A DNA stretch of 26,336 bases, taken from positions 1-26,336 of the IMG/VR virus record IMGVR_UViG_3300025438_000118; one strand, 5' to 3'. A program made the translations under genes and the position numbers. The notes under the pieces were generated by a model. That model searched no databases, was not told where the DNA came from, and saw nothing but the letters and a program-made list of their open reading frames with translations. Positions 1 to 5,094 of the stretch are shown here, piece by piece (the first letter of the stretch is position 1; each line of letters begins with the position of its first letter). Source of the DNA: a virus.

Positions 1-12
1 AGAGGAATAATC

Positions 13-189
13 ATGACATACGAGCAAAAAATGGAATCAACAGTTTTGCAACCTGAAGTTAAAACTACACGGCTTAATGCCAACATCAAGATAGAGTTAC
101 ACACGGCATTAAAAATCAAAGCCGCAACCGAGGGAACAACCATTGGGGCGCTGATTGAGGAGTGGATAGTGAGCTTAGGTCAAAAATAA
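13..189 (+). CDS. Small ribbon-helix-helix (CopG/ParG-like) DNA-binding protein
   Basis: A 58-residue protein with an AGAGGAA ribosome binding site just before the ATG. Residues about 19-29 (RLNANIKIELH) form the basic beta strand expected of a ribbon-helix-helix protein. Two short helices follow: HTALKIKAATEG, then IGALIEEWIVSL after the typical TT turn. Such proteins act as dimers that place a two-stranded sheet in the DNA major groove, usually as repressors or as part of plasmid and phage regulation. The first 17 residues are a flexible extension. It is the first of a same-strand run of small genes, so it may regulate this early cassette; its operator is not identified. Fold assignment is fairly sure, target unknown. 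Confidence 0.75.
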   Translation: MTYEQKMESTVLQPEVKTTRLNANIKIELHTALKIKAATEGTTIGALIEEWIVSLGQK

Positions 190-246
190 AATTTCAGACT
201 TAACGGCAAAACTTAAATAACTTTTTTTAAATCAAGGACTAATCAA

Positions 247-513
247 ATGGCATATGAACAACGCGACAACTCAGGCTCACTTTTCAAAAATGACCGCAAA
301 GAAAAAGAAACCCACCCAGACTACAAAGGCACTTGCATGGTTGGTGGCGTAGAAATGTGGATGAGCGCATGGTCCAAAACAGGCGCAAACGGCACGAAGT
401 TTATGTCGTTCAGCTTCCAGCCCAAAGACCAGCAGCAGTCTGCAACGCGTCAAGCACCGGCGAGTCAGGCTCCACAGGCAGAGCCTGACTTCATAGACGA
501 ATTGCCGTTTTAA
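247..513 (+). CDS. DUF736-like phage protein with SSB-like acidic C-terminal tip
   Basis: An 88-residue protein, start supported by AAGGA ten bases before the ATG. The N-terminal two thirds (NSGSLFKNDRKEKETHPDYKG, then GGVEMWMSAWSKTG and KFMSFSFQPKD) resemble small DUF736-type proteins common in phages and plasmids, probably a compact beta fold. A Gln/Ala/Pro-rich linker follows and the protein ends in DFIDELPF. That end resembles the DDIPF-type tip by which bacterial single-stranded DNA binding protein recruits exonuclease I, PriA, RecO and other repair proteins. The architecture of small beta domain, disordered linker and acidic-hydrophobic tip matches SSB layout. A role in DNA metabolism or as an SSB-tip mimic is inference. 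Confidence 0.72.
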   Translation: MAYEQRDNSGSLFKNDRKEKETHPDYKGTCMVGGVEMWMSAWSKTGANGTKFMSFSFQPKDQQQSATRQAPASQAPQAEPDFIDELPF

Positions 514-522
514 AGGGTAGAC

Positions 523-675
523 ATGTGGCCTTACATATTCGCCGCGTGGATAATATCAGCGTGGTTGACACATATCATCACCTGCCTGCTGGATGGCTCG
601 TGGGGCTTTTTAATAGCAGGTGCGCTGTTGTTCCCAATCGCCTGGGTACACGGCACGCTAATCTGGTTTCAATAG
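523..675 (+). CDS. Small membrane protein, two predicted helices
   Basis: A 50-residue, very hydrophobic product with AAGGG six bases before the ATG. Two membrane segments are visible: residues about 3-20 (PYIFAAWIISAWLTHIIT) and about 28-46 (FLIAGALLFPIAWVHGTLI), separated by the short polar turn DGSWG. It sits 9 bases after the DUF736-like gene and its stop overlaps the AGGAG of the next gene, so the three are probably co-transcribed. I do not recognise a family. Small inner membrane proteins of this kind in phage early regions include superinfection-exclusion and host-takeover factors, but nothing here selects one of these. Confidence 0.65.
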   Translation: MWPYIFAAWIISAWLTHIITCLLDGSWGFLIAGALLFPIAWVHGTLIWFQ

Positions 676-684
676 GAGTAAATA

Positions 685-822
685 ATGGAAAAAGAACTTA
701 AAGAATACGTCAGCTTGCGCGTACCAAAGCCACTGCACACCAAGCTGGTTTCCCTTGCAAAGCAAAATGAGCGCTCGTTGACTGCTCAAATCGTGTTTTT
801 GCTCAAAAAAGCAATAGGGTAA
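685..822 (+). CDS. Arc-family ribbon-helix-helix protein
   Basis: A 45-residue protein with a clean AGGAG seven bases before the ATG. After a short acidic start, residues 8-13 (YVSLRV) give the basic beta strand. Helix A is PKPLHTKLVSLAKQNE and helix B is SLTAQIVFLLKKAIG. The RVPKPLHTKL and ERSLTAQI motifs are typical of the Arc-like DNA-binding family (P22 Arc repressor is the prototype, 53 residues). It likely dimerises and binds an inverted repeat. A long inverted repeat begins 27 bases after its stop and is a candidate target, although an RNA role for that repeat is also possible. This is the second ribbon-helix-helix gene within 700 bases. Confidence 0.78.
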   Translation: MEKELKEYVSLRVPKPLHTKLVSLAKQNERSLTAQIVFLLKKAIG

Positions 823-848
823 ACACCTAGAAAAACAGCTTAATAAAC

Positions 849-903
849 CTCCTGTTTGTCCTGCATTTGTGTGTAGAATAAATACAGGACAAACAAACAG
901 GAG
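849..903 (+). promoter_or_regulatory. Imperfect inverted repeat burying a ribosome binding site
   Basis: Left arm 849-863 (CTCCTGTTTGTCCTG) is complementary to right arm 885-903 (CAGGACAAACAAACAGGAG): 15 base pairs, interrupted only by four extra bases from a tandem AAAC in the right arm, with a 21-base loop. The last five bases of the right arm, AGGAG at 899-903, are the ribosome binding site of the gene starting at 912, and they pair with CTCCT at 849-853. Folded RNA would therefore block translation of that gene. There is no T-run after it, so it is not an ordinary terminator. It could instead be an operator for the neighbouring ribbon-helix-helix protein. Confidence 0.6.
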
Positions 904-911
904 AAAGCAAA

Positions 912-1019
912 ATGGACTTTGATAGTCAAGACGAATACGAGGAATACCTAGAGGCTGGTCAAGAGCGTGAAGACTGGGAACACGAGCAACATGACGTTGA
1001 GAAAGACAGAAATGAATAA
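912..1019 (+). CDS. Tiny acidic protein of unknown function
   Basis: A 35-residue, highly charged product (MDFDSQDEYEEYLEAG, then QEREDWEHEQHDVEKDRNE) with no cysteine, no hydrophobic core and strong negative charge. It is probably one helix, or disordered until it meets a partner. Its start has AGGAG eight bases upstream, held inside the predicted hairpin at 849-903, so expression may be controlled at translation. Its stop lies inside the start of the next gene, which points to coupled translation. I do not recognise it; acidic phage peptides sometimes inhibit host DNA-binding proteins, but nothing here shows that. Confidence 0.5.
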   Translation: MDFDSQDEYEEYLEAGQEREDWEHEQHDVEKDRNE

Positions 1020-1122
1020 TTTACTAAAAACACTAGGTGTAGGCTCATGGTTTGAGCTGGGTGCAGTGGTCGCGATAGCCGTTACTATTGCGGGTTTGAT
1101 TGTTTTGGAGTTGAGCAAATGA
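1012..1122 (+). CDS. Single-span small membrane protein
   Basis: A 36-residue protein whose ATG lies eight bases before the end of the previous gene. Residues about 17-32 (GAVVAIAVTIAGLIVL) form one clear transmembrane helix preceded by a short polar segment and followed by ELSK. There is no strong ribosome binding site, so translation probably depends on coupling to the upstream gene. Its stop TGA shares bases with the next ATG (ATGA). Function is unknown. The hydrophobic segment and the overlaps at both ends are the reasons to accept so short a gene. Confidence 0.5.
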   Translation: MNNLLKTLGVGSWFELGAVVAIAVTIAGLIVLELSK

Positions 1123-1298
1123 GCACTAATGGAAACGTAAACCCGACCAGGTACACTGGTGACTTCAAATCTACGCTTGAGCCACGGGACTTTAGCTCAA
1201 CTCCTGTTCGAGCGGGCAGCGAGGAAAACCTAGCTTTTCCGTCTCGCGTTGGCAGGTGGCTGTTTTATCGTGATGGCCGAAAGGTGCTTGTGAAATGA
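1119..1298 (+). CDS. Hypothetical 59-residue protein
   Basis: Begins in an ATGA overlap with the preceding stop and ends in another ATGA overlap with the next start, a pattern hard to explain unless the frame is used. The N-terminal half is polar and rich in Thr, Ser, Asn and Pro (TRYTGDFKSTLEPRDFSS). The C-terminal half is basic and aromatic (SRVGRWLFYRDGRKVLVK) and could bind nucleic acid or membrane. No known domain is recognised and no function is proposed. Confidence 0.5.
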   Translation: MSTNGNVNPTRYTGDFKSTLEPRDFSSTPVRAGSEENLAFPSRVGRWLFYRDGRKVLVK

Positions 1299-1456
1299 TT
1301 TACAACACCGGCAAGGTCAAGATTGGCCTGCATTACACGCCACCAGTACGACCTGCGGATATTGGCCGTGACATGATGCTCTTGCAGACAGCGTTATTGG
1401 CCAGGCCAAAGACGCTGTGGCAACGCATTGCCCGCTGGTTGGAAATTGATTTATGA
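1295..1456 (+). CDS. Hypothetical 53-residue basic protein
   Basis: Starts in an ATGA overlap with the previous gene and ends in an ATGA overlap with the zinc-ribbon gene. The sequence opens with MIYNTGKVKIGLHYTPPVRP and continues with DIGRDMMLLQTALLAR and a basic amphipathic helix, PKTLWQRIARWLEIDL. The Tyr-Thr-Pro-Pro segment followed by helices is seen in some small phage proteins, but I cannot name a family. The coding call rests on the nested overlaps and an uninterrupted frame. Confidence 0.5.
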   Translation: MIYNTGKVKIGLHYTPPVRPADIGRDMMLLQTALLARPKTLWQRIARWLEIDL

Positions 1457-1656
1457 ACTGCCCAGAATGCAATGGTTGGTGCGAGGTCAAAGAGACTCGC
1501 CAGCGGGCAAACGGGTCTACATACAGGCGTTACGTGTGCGCCAACGGTCACCTCTTTTCAACAAAAGAACTGGTCGTTGCGGGTCGGTCAAAGAATCCCG
1601 TTGGAGTACTGAGTCCGGCCATTGACTCGCCGCGCAGTAAGAGTCTGGCACTTTAG
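1453..1656 (+). CDS. Small zinc-ribbon protein
   Basis: A 67-residue protein. CPEC at residues 3-6 and the later CANGH near residue 29 give a zinc-ribbon layout (two close Cys, then Cys with a following His), with basic residues between (KETRQRANGSTYRRYV). The layout resembles NrdR-like or Ogr-like zinc ribbons often found in phage early regions. These bind DNA, RNA or a protein partner; the target here is unknown. The ribbon is complete by about residue 40 and the remaining tail is low in hydrophobic residues. That tail is encoded in 1588-1656, which also encodes the last codons of the endolysin on the other strand. It is the last gene of the plus-strand run. Confidence 0.62.
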   Translation: MNCPECNGWCEVKETRQRANGSTYRRYVCANGHLFSTKELVVAGRSKNPVGVLSPAIDSPRSKSLAL

Positions 1657-2043
1657 GTCTGCCGCGTCATAAGAACAGTGAACCCAGCCTGAATCTGGGT
1701 CGCCGTTGTAGAACTCAAGTATCAGTTGGGTATAAGTTAACGAGTCTCGGATGTATATAGCTAACTCGCGATTATCCATGCCAAGCGCCTCAAAATCGGC
1801 TGCGTAGCCAAAGCAGTGATGCGAGGTAGCGCTACCACCGATTGCTTTATTTACCTCCGGCGAACGGTAGCCGCTTGTAACAATGACTGCGCCGAACTTG
1901 TCGCGCAAGGGTTGCAGGATATTGTCAGTCAACGCTTGCAGCTTTTCAATAACCAGCGCAGATGGGGTGTTAAATATGCCGTTGCGAGTTGCCGCCTCAG
2001 ACTTAGTGAGTTCGTTCAGCGAGAAGTTTGCCGACAGCTTCAT
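1588..2043 (-). CDS. Endolysin, peptidase M15 (D-Ala-D-Ala carboxypeptidase-like)
   Basis: A 151-residue zinc peptidase expected to cut peptide links in peptidoglycan at the end of infection. The M15A signature is complete: SxHxxGxAxD at residues 74-83 supplies ligands H76 and D83, and WVH at 120-122 supplies the third ligand H122. E110 in LILEF lies where a catalytic acid is usual. The N-terminal LSANFSLNELTKSEAATR is typical of phage M15 enzymes. There is no signal peptide, so release should depend on the holin encoded two genes upstream. The start overlaps the stop of the upstream gene (ATGA), with AAGGACG before it. The last 69 bases overlap the convergent zinc-ribbon gene. Confidence 0.92.
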   Translation of the reverse strand: MKLSANFSLNELTKSEAATRNGIFNTPSALVIEKLQALTDNILQPLRDKFGAVIVTSGYRSPEVNKAIGGSATSHHCFGYAADFEALGMDNRELAIYIRDSLTYTQLILEFYNGDPDSGWVHCSYDAADLKCQTLTARRVNGRTQYSNGIL

Positions 2044-2234
2044 ATAAATTCGTCCTTTTTTATTTGTATGCAGACAAGTTTAAAACTTGCAACATCTAAG
2101 TCTGTTGCCAGCTTTTGTCTGACCGCGTAATTCGTCTTTTCGCACTGGCTGGCTGTCGCCGTTAAGCTGCCGCTGGCAAACCCGCAATTGCCGCCACTGA
2201 GGCAAATAAAAACAACAGGCAACCAAAAAGACAT
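2040..2234 (-). CDS. Small exported protein in lysis cassette
   Basis: A 64-residue protein with GGAG seven bases before the ATG. Residues 1-22 look like a cleavable signal peptide: a hydrophobic stretch (FWLPVVFICL), then small residues ending in ASG. The remaining mature part of about 42 residues has paired cysteines (one in SQCEK, one in KLVCIQ) plus a cysteine near the signal region, so a periplasmic disulfide is possible. It lies between holin and endolysin and overlaps the endolysin start by four bases. The position would suit a spanin subunit or an endolysin helper, but there is no lipobox, and I do not assign it to Rz/Rz1. Function unknown. Confidence 0.65.
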   Translation of the reverse strand: MSFWLPVVFICLSGGNCGFASGSLTATASQCEKTNYAVRQKLATDLDVASFKLVCIQIKKDEFI

Positions 2235-2247
2235 AACGTACTCCAGA

Positions 2248-2658
2248 TTATTTCTTTGCTTTCATGTCAATGATTTTTTCAAGCGTTCGACCGCCAAAAT
2301 AAAACGACATGATTAGCATACCCCACTGGCCAAGCAATTCAATGTAGGCTGAATTTGCCTCAAGACCGAATGCTGACATCATAGCGAACGTAAAATAGCC
2401 CACTAGGATGGCCAGAAGGGTCATAGGGCGTATATTCTTTGACAGCCAACTGTCACTACCCATATCGGCTTTCAGGCGCTCTGTGAGGTTCCCTTGCTCT
2501 GTCTTGTAGAGGTCGGTTTCGTTGGCCATCTTTGCTAACTCGCCGCTTTGCACAAGTGCTGCCAGTTCTAGCTGCGCCTTAGCCTTAGCCGTTGGGTCGG
2601 GAATGAGTTTGTCAATCAGCTTACCGCCAATTTCAAGTAGTCCGGCTAGTGCAATCAT
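2248..2658 (-). CDS. Holin, GTA-type three-helix family
   Basis: A 136-residue protein resembling the 3-TM holin family known from gene transfer agents and many proteobacterial phages. Residues 1-15 form a short hydrophobic helix (MIALAGLLEIGGKLI), followed by DKLIPDPTAKAKAQLEL, a hallmark segment. A helical region precedes the marker SWLSKNIRPMTL, and two membrane helices lie near residues 80-99 and 108-124. A basic tail (IIDMKAKK) follows. Holins oligomerise in the inner membrane and release the endolysin at a set time. There is no recognisable ribosome binding site before the ATG. The start overlaps the stop of a 21-codon ORF, so translation is probably coupled. Confidence 0.88.
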   Translation of the reverse strand: MIALAGLLEIGGKLIDKLIPDPTAKAKAQLELAALVQSGELAKMANETDLYKTEQGNLTERLKADMGSDSWLSKNIRPMTLLAILVGYFTFAMMSAFGLEANSAYIELLGQWGMLIMSFYFGGRTLEKIIDMKAKK

Positions 2659-2720
2659 TTTTTTGGTGGCTTTTTGTTTTTGGCTTTTCGCATATTGCGA
2701 ACCGGTAGTTGTCTAGTCAT
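2655..2720 (-). CDS. Putative 21-residue basic peptide upstream of holin
   Basis: The frame begins in TAATG (its A is the last base of the preceding stop) and ends in ATGA with the holin start. The product, MTRQLPVRNMRKAKNKKPPKK, carries about ten basic residues and no acidic ones. AAGGG lies eight bases before its ATG, whereas the holin itself has no such site. The ORF may therefore act as a leader that loads ribosomes for the holin, or the peptide may act on membranes or RNA. It fills exactly what would otherwise be an untranslated gap in a chain of overlapping genes. Short length keeps confidence moderate. Confidence 0.45.
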   Translation of the reverse strand: MTRQLPVRNMRKAKNKKPPKK

Positions 2721-2989
2721 TAGAATTGCCCTTTCGTGTAAATTGCCCAAATAAGCAACGCGACTACAAAAAATCCAGTTGCAACTGATATAACAATAAT
2801 GACTCCGTTTACCCAGCCCCAGAGCTTCTGCCTGCGTTTGTATATCGCTAAGGCTTTGTCACGTACCTCTTGCTCACGCTCGCGTTTTTTTAAAGACTGA
2901 TATTGCAAAAAATCATCGTATAGTCCTGGGCGCCCTGAGTAGATAAGCATCTCTTTTAACTCAGCTTCAGCTTCACGCAAAGATTCCAT
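2720..2989 (-). CDS. C-terminal part of the interrupted gene (possible restart)
   Basis: This is the 89-residue open part after the TGA, beginning at an internal ATG (MESLREAEAELKEM). It contains the conserved IYSGRPGLYDDFLQYQ segment, a highly charged helix (KKREREQEVRDKALAIYKRR) and one transmembrane helix near residues 61-83 (NGVIIVISVATGFFVVALLIW in outline). No convincing ribosome binding site precedes this ATG, so it is more likely the C-terminal half of a broken or read-through gene than an independent gene. If made, it would be an inner membrane protein with a cytoplasmic coiled coil, plausible as a lysis or DNA-entry accessory factor. Confidence 0.5.
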   Translation of the reverse strand: MESLREAEAELKEMLIYSGRPGLYDDFLQYQSLKKREREQEVRDKALAIYKRRQKLWGWVNGVIIVISVATGFFVVALLIWAIYTKGQF

Positions 2990-3163
2990 CGCCCAAAAAG
3001 CATCTGAATCACTGCCCTTGCTTGATGCCTTTTTTGCAATCTCAGCCTTTAAACCAAAATACTCACCCAGTTTTGATGCTCATGCAGCTAATTCAGAACC
3101 ATTTTTTAGCGCGAGCTTGACTGTTGCAAAACACGCATTTGCAGCAGCCAGCTCAATCAACAT
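2720..3163 (-). pseudogene. Membrane-anchored lysis-region gene broken by in-frame TGA
   Basis: Read from the ATG at 3163, which forms TAATG with the preceding stop, the frame gives MLIELAAANACFATVKLALK, then NGSELAA, then TGA at 3082-3080, and then continues in the same frame through ASKLGEYFGLKAEIAKKAS to the C-terminal part ending at 2720. Both sides look like one known phage protein: an N-terminal helix of the ELAAANAAF type, a middle SDSDAFWAMESLREAEAEL segment and IYSGRPGLYDD, then a basic coiled coil and one membrane helix. The full product would be 147 residues. A single substitution to TGA explains the break. Sequencing error, a recent mutation or programmed readthrough are all possible. 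Confidence 0.65.
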
Positions 3164-3393
3164 TACTTATTCAAAAATGTAACAAACCAAGCCATAAAGC
3201 CGCTTATAACGCTTGCTATTGACATGCCCATCCAAAACCCACCTTTACTTTTATTAGCCAAAGCCATCAGTTCTTCAAGTTGTCGGTCTACTTTGTCCAT
3301 TTTCTTATCCATGTCTTGAACTTTTTGCCAAAGCACGCCATATTTGACAAGATCAATCTCGTTGCCTTCGGCCATAATTCCAATCTCCAACAT
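3163..3393 (-). CDS. XhlA-like coiled-coil membrane protein
   Basis: A 76-residue frame that starts in TAATG with the preceding stop. An internal ATG at 3375 (MAEGNEIDLVKYG) has GGAG nine bases upstream, so the true product may be 70 residues. The layout is a short N-terminal region, a heptad-rich helix (VQDMDKKMDKVDRQLEELMAL), a basic hinge (NKSKGG) and a C-terminal membrane helix (FWMGMSIASVISGFMAWFVTF). This matches haemolysin XhlA-type and related phage proteins that assist holin function or anchor to the inner membrane. It sits immediately upstream of the lysis genes. The fold is clear from composition; its role in lysis is inferred from position. Confidence 0.68.
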   Translation of the reverse strand: MLEIGIMAEGNEIDLVKYGVLWQKVQDMDKKMDKVDRQLEELMALANKSKGGFWMGMSIASVISGFMAWFVTFLNK

Positions 3394-3746
3394 TAGATGC
3401 CTTGGCCTGGCGTGATGTAAACGGTGGTAGCACTAGAAGCCAGGCCGCTGAACCATGTATCTTTGTTGAAACGCAAGATTTCTACGGCACCAGGCAGCAG
3501 AACGATGGCGTCAGAAGGCGTACCAGCCACCGGCGCAACTGCTTTATCTGTAGCATCTGCCGCCGATACTCCAGCGCCTAGAAACACGGTTGTAGTGCCT
3601 GCATTAACAATGCGGTATTGGCCCACAGCCTGCGGGTCAAACCGGACCAAGACCGGCGCTTGCACGCCTGCCGGGGCTGTTGCAGCGGCTGGGACTACGA
3701 TTGTTTTGCCTTGGGGATTGAAAGCAATTTGTGAATTGGTAGACAT
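3393..3746 (-). CDS. Small beta-rich phage structural protein
   Basis: A 117-residue protein with AAGGA before the ATG and no cysteine or membrane segment. The sequence is rich in Val, Ala, Thr and Gly in alternating patterns (KTIVVPAAATAPAGVQAPVLVRF in outline, then QYRIVNAGTTTVFLGAG, then AIVLLPGAVEILRFNKD) and ends VYITPGQGI. The layout suggests a beta sandwich. Proteins with this opening (AFNPQGKTI) and ending (ITPGQG) recur in phage tail and lysis regions and are usually annotated as hypothetical structural or decoration proteins. Role in the particle is inference. Confidence 0.65.
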   Translation of the reverse strand: MSTNSQIAFNPQGKTIVVPAAATAPAGVQAPVLVRFDPQAVGQYRIVNAGTTTVFLGAGVSAADATDKAVAPVAGTPSDAIVLLPGAVEILRFNKDTWFSGLASSATTVYITPGQGI

Positions 3747-3749
3747 AAA

Positions 3750-3992
3750 TTAATCCTTGGTTGAAAGGTCTTGCTCGGTGTAGGCTTTCGCCCATTTTAA
3801 ATCGTTTTCGTATGCGCTCTTGCAGTGGTCAACTTGCCAAAATAAAAGCGCGTTGATAACCCGCTTGAATCGCCAGCCTTCTCGGTGGCTGCGCCCACTG
3901 ATCGACTCATTCGGATGCCCAAGCAGCAGGGCAACATTGAGCCACTGGCTCGTTGCCGACCACATGCCCATTAAATATTTTCGTAACGTCAT
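3750..3992 (-). CDS. Conserved small phage protein, 80 residues
   Basis: The open frame extends further upstream to 4058, but the start at 3992 is preferred because its ATG overlaps the stop of the tail gene (ATGA), and the extra 22 residues would lie entirely inside that gene. The product begins MTLRKYLMGMWSATSQWLNV and continues GHPNESISGRSHREGWRF and INALLFWQVDHCKSAYENDL. The pattern SQWLNV...G.P.ESIS.R...EGW...FWQ.DHC..AYE.D recurs in small proteins located after tail genes in many phages, with unknown function. Trp and His/Cys conservation suggests a compact fold. No ribosome binding site is seen; translation is probably coupled. Confidence 0.7.
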   Translation of the reverse strand: MTLRKYLMGMWSATSQWLNVALLLGHPNESISGRSHREGWRFKRVINALLFWQVDHCKSAYENDLKWAKAYTEQDLSTKD

Positions 3993-4996
3993 GGCAAGAT
4001 GCGCTTGTTTTTTCGACGAGTGTAGATGTACTTGCCAAGTTGGAATGAAAAATCCCACCCATCGTTGTTTCCACCATCAACGTTATTGTTCGTAGTGTAA
4101 GCGTTCCACGTTGCGCCGCCAATGGCGTTAATATCTTGAATGGTTAAGTTGCTGGTGCTAACTGTGCCGCTGGCCTGCGACAACGTAGCCTGTGAACCCG
4201 CCAGCGTAGACTGCAAAAACTTTTGATTAGCACCAGCACTAACAAACGCACCCATAGTGCTAGTCACGCCATTTTTTAACTTTAGTGTTCCGTTACTCAA
4301 TGTAAGTGTCCGCGTGTCGGCAATTGTTAACGCATCTGTAAATTCCCAAGTGGCTGCACCGTTAAAAGTGAAAAGCCCATCAAACACTTTTCCCGCCATT
4401 GTTAAAGTGTATACACCGGATGTTGCTAAAAATTGATGACCCCCAAATGAACCAGATGCCAACGTCATAAGGGCTGAATAAATTAAACCACCATAAAAAA
4501 CGCGGTTCCCCGTGTTAAGTGTTCCAGCAAAACCCGTAAAGTTAACGTTTTTGTAGGTATTGTTTCCTGAGCCAAGAGTAACAATGTCTGTACCCAACAA
4601 AATATTAACGTTAATAGCGTTGGCCTCCAAAACTCCAACGCCAGCAGTAATTGTTCTAGTGCCTGTTGCGCCCGCGTAATTAGCATTTATTGTTGGATTG
4701 TTAAGCATAACAATTGCCGAATTGCCAGCATAAATTGTTGAGGCATTTCCAGCTAAATTTACAACCTTGTTGTTCCAGTTAACTGTCAAAATAGATGAGT
4801 TGGCAAACGTCATCCTTAAGACAGTGACGTCTTCTCCAATCGTGATTGTCCCCGCCCCTGCATTAGCGTTAAAAAGGGCAACGTCGGCAGCGGTCGGTGC
4901 TGATGCGCCAGACGCGCCGCCTGACGTTGCAGACCAGTTTGCCGTAGATGTTGTATCCCATGTCCCGCTACCGCCAACCCAATATCTGTTAGCCAT
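3989..4996 (-). CDS. Beta-repeat tail or surface protein
   Basis: A 335-residue protein beginning MANRYWVGGSGTWDTTSTAN, an opening shared by many phage tail and appendage proteins. The remainder is Gly, Ser, Thr, Asn and Ala rich with short repeating beta strands (LTVNWNNKVVNLAG, MTLASGSFGGHQF, LTLSNGTLKLKNG). This suits a beta helix or autotransporter-like stack. The only basic stretch is the end (YIYTRRKNKRILP). It follows the tailspike with one tiny ORF between, and has GAGGT before the start. Likely an additional receptor-binding or side-tail protein; whether it attaches to the particle through the spike is unknown. Confidence 0.72.
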   Translation of the reverse strand: MANRYWVGGSGTWDTTSTANWSATSGGASGASAPTAADVALFNANAGAGTITIGEDVTVLRMTFANSSILTVNWNNKVVNLAGNASTIYAGNSAIVMLNNPTINANYAGATGTRTITAGVGVLEANAINVNILLGTDIVTLGSGNNTYKNVNFTGFAGTLNTGNRVFYGGLIYSALMTLASGSFGGHQFLATSGVYTLTMAGKVFDGLFTFNGAATWEFTDALTIADTRTLTLSNGTLKLKNGVTSTMGAFVSAGANQKFLQSTLAGSQATLSQASGTVSTSNLTIQDINAIGGATWNAYTTNNNVDGGNNDGWDFSFQLGKYIYTRRKNKRILP

Positions 4997-5084
4997 TTAA
5001 CTTTACCTCAAAATAATTACCAGAAATAAAGCAGCGGCATTTAATGACGTTGTCGTTTATTTCAATAATTTCACAATTATCCAT
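4989..5084 (-). CDS. Putative 31-residue protein between tail genes
   Basis: A short frame filling the gap between the tailspike and the beta-repeat tail gene. Product: MDNCEIIEINDNVIKCRCFI followed by SGNYFEVKLNG. AAGGTGAT lies just upstream and its last codons overlap the next gene's start (ATGGCTAA). It has three cysteines, two as CRC, and alternating hydrophobic residues that suggest a beta hairpin. No family recognised. The tidy spacing, ribosome binding site and overlap favour real coding, but at this length chance cannot be excluded. Confidence 0.4.
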   Translation of the reverse strand: MDNCEIIEINDNVIKCRCFISGNYFEVKLNG

Positions 5085-5094
5085 TTTAATCACC

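Noticed and set aside
1682-1700. Short inverted repeat ACCCAG...CTGGGT near the early-late junction
   Set aside because: Six pairs with no T-run on either side, and it lies in endolysin codons for conserved residues; not a terminator.
2720-3163. Genome-wide reassignment of TGA to explain the broken gene
   Set aside because: TGA serves as the stop of many intact genes here, several in ATGA overlaps, so the code is standard.
3993-4058. Upstream extension of the 80-residue gene to an ATG at 4058
   Set aside because: The added 22 residues lie inside the tail gene and the inner ATG forms an ATGA overlap, so the inner start is preferred.
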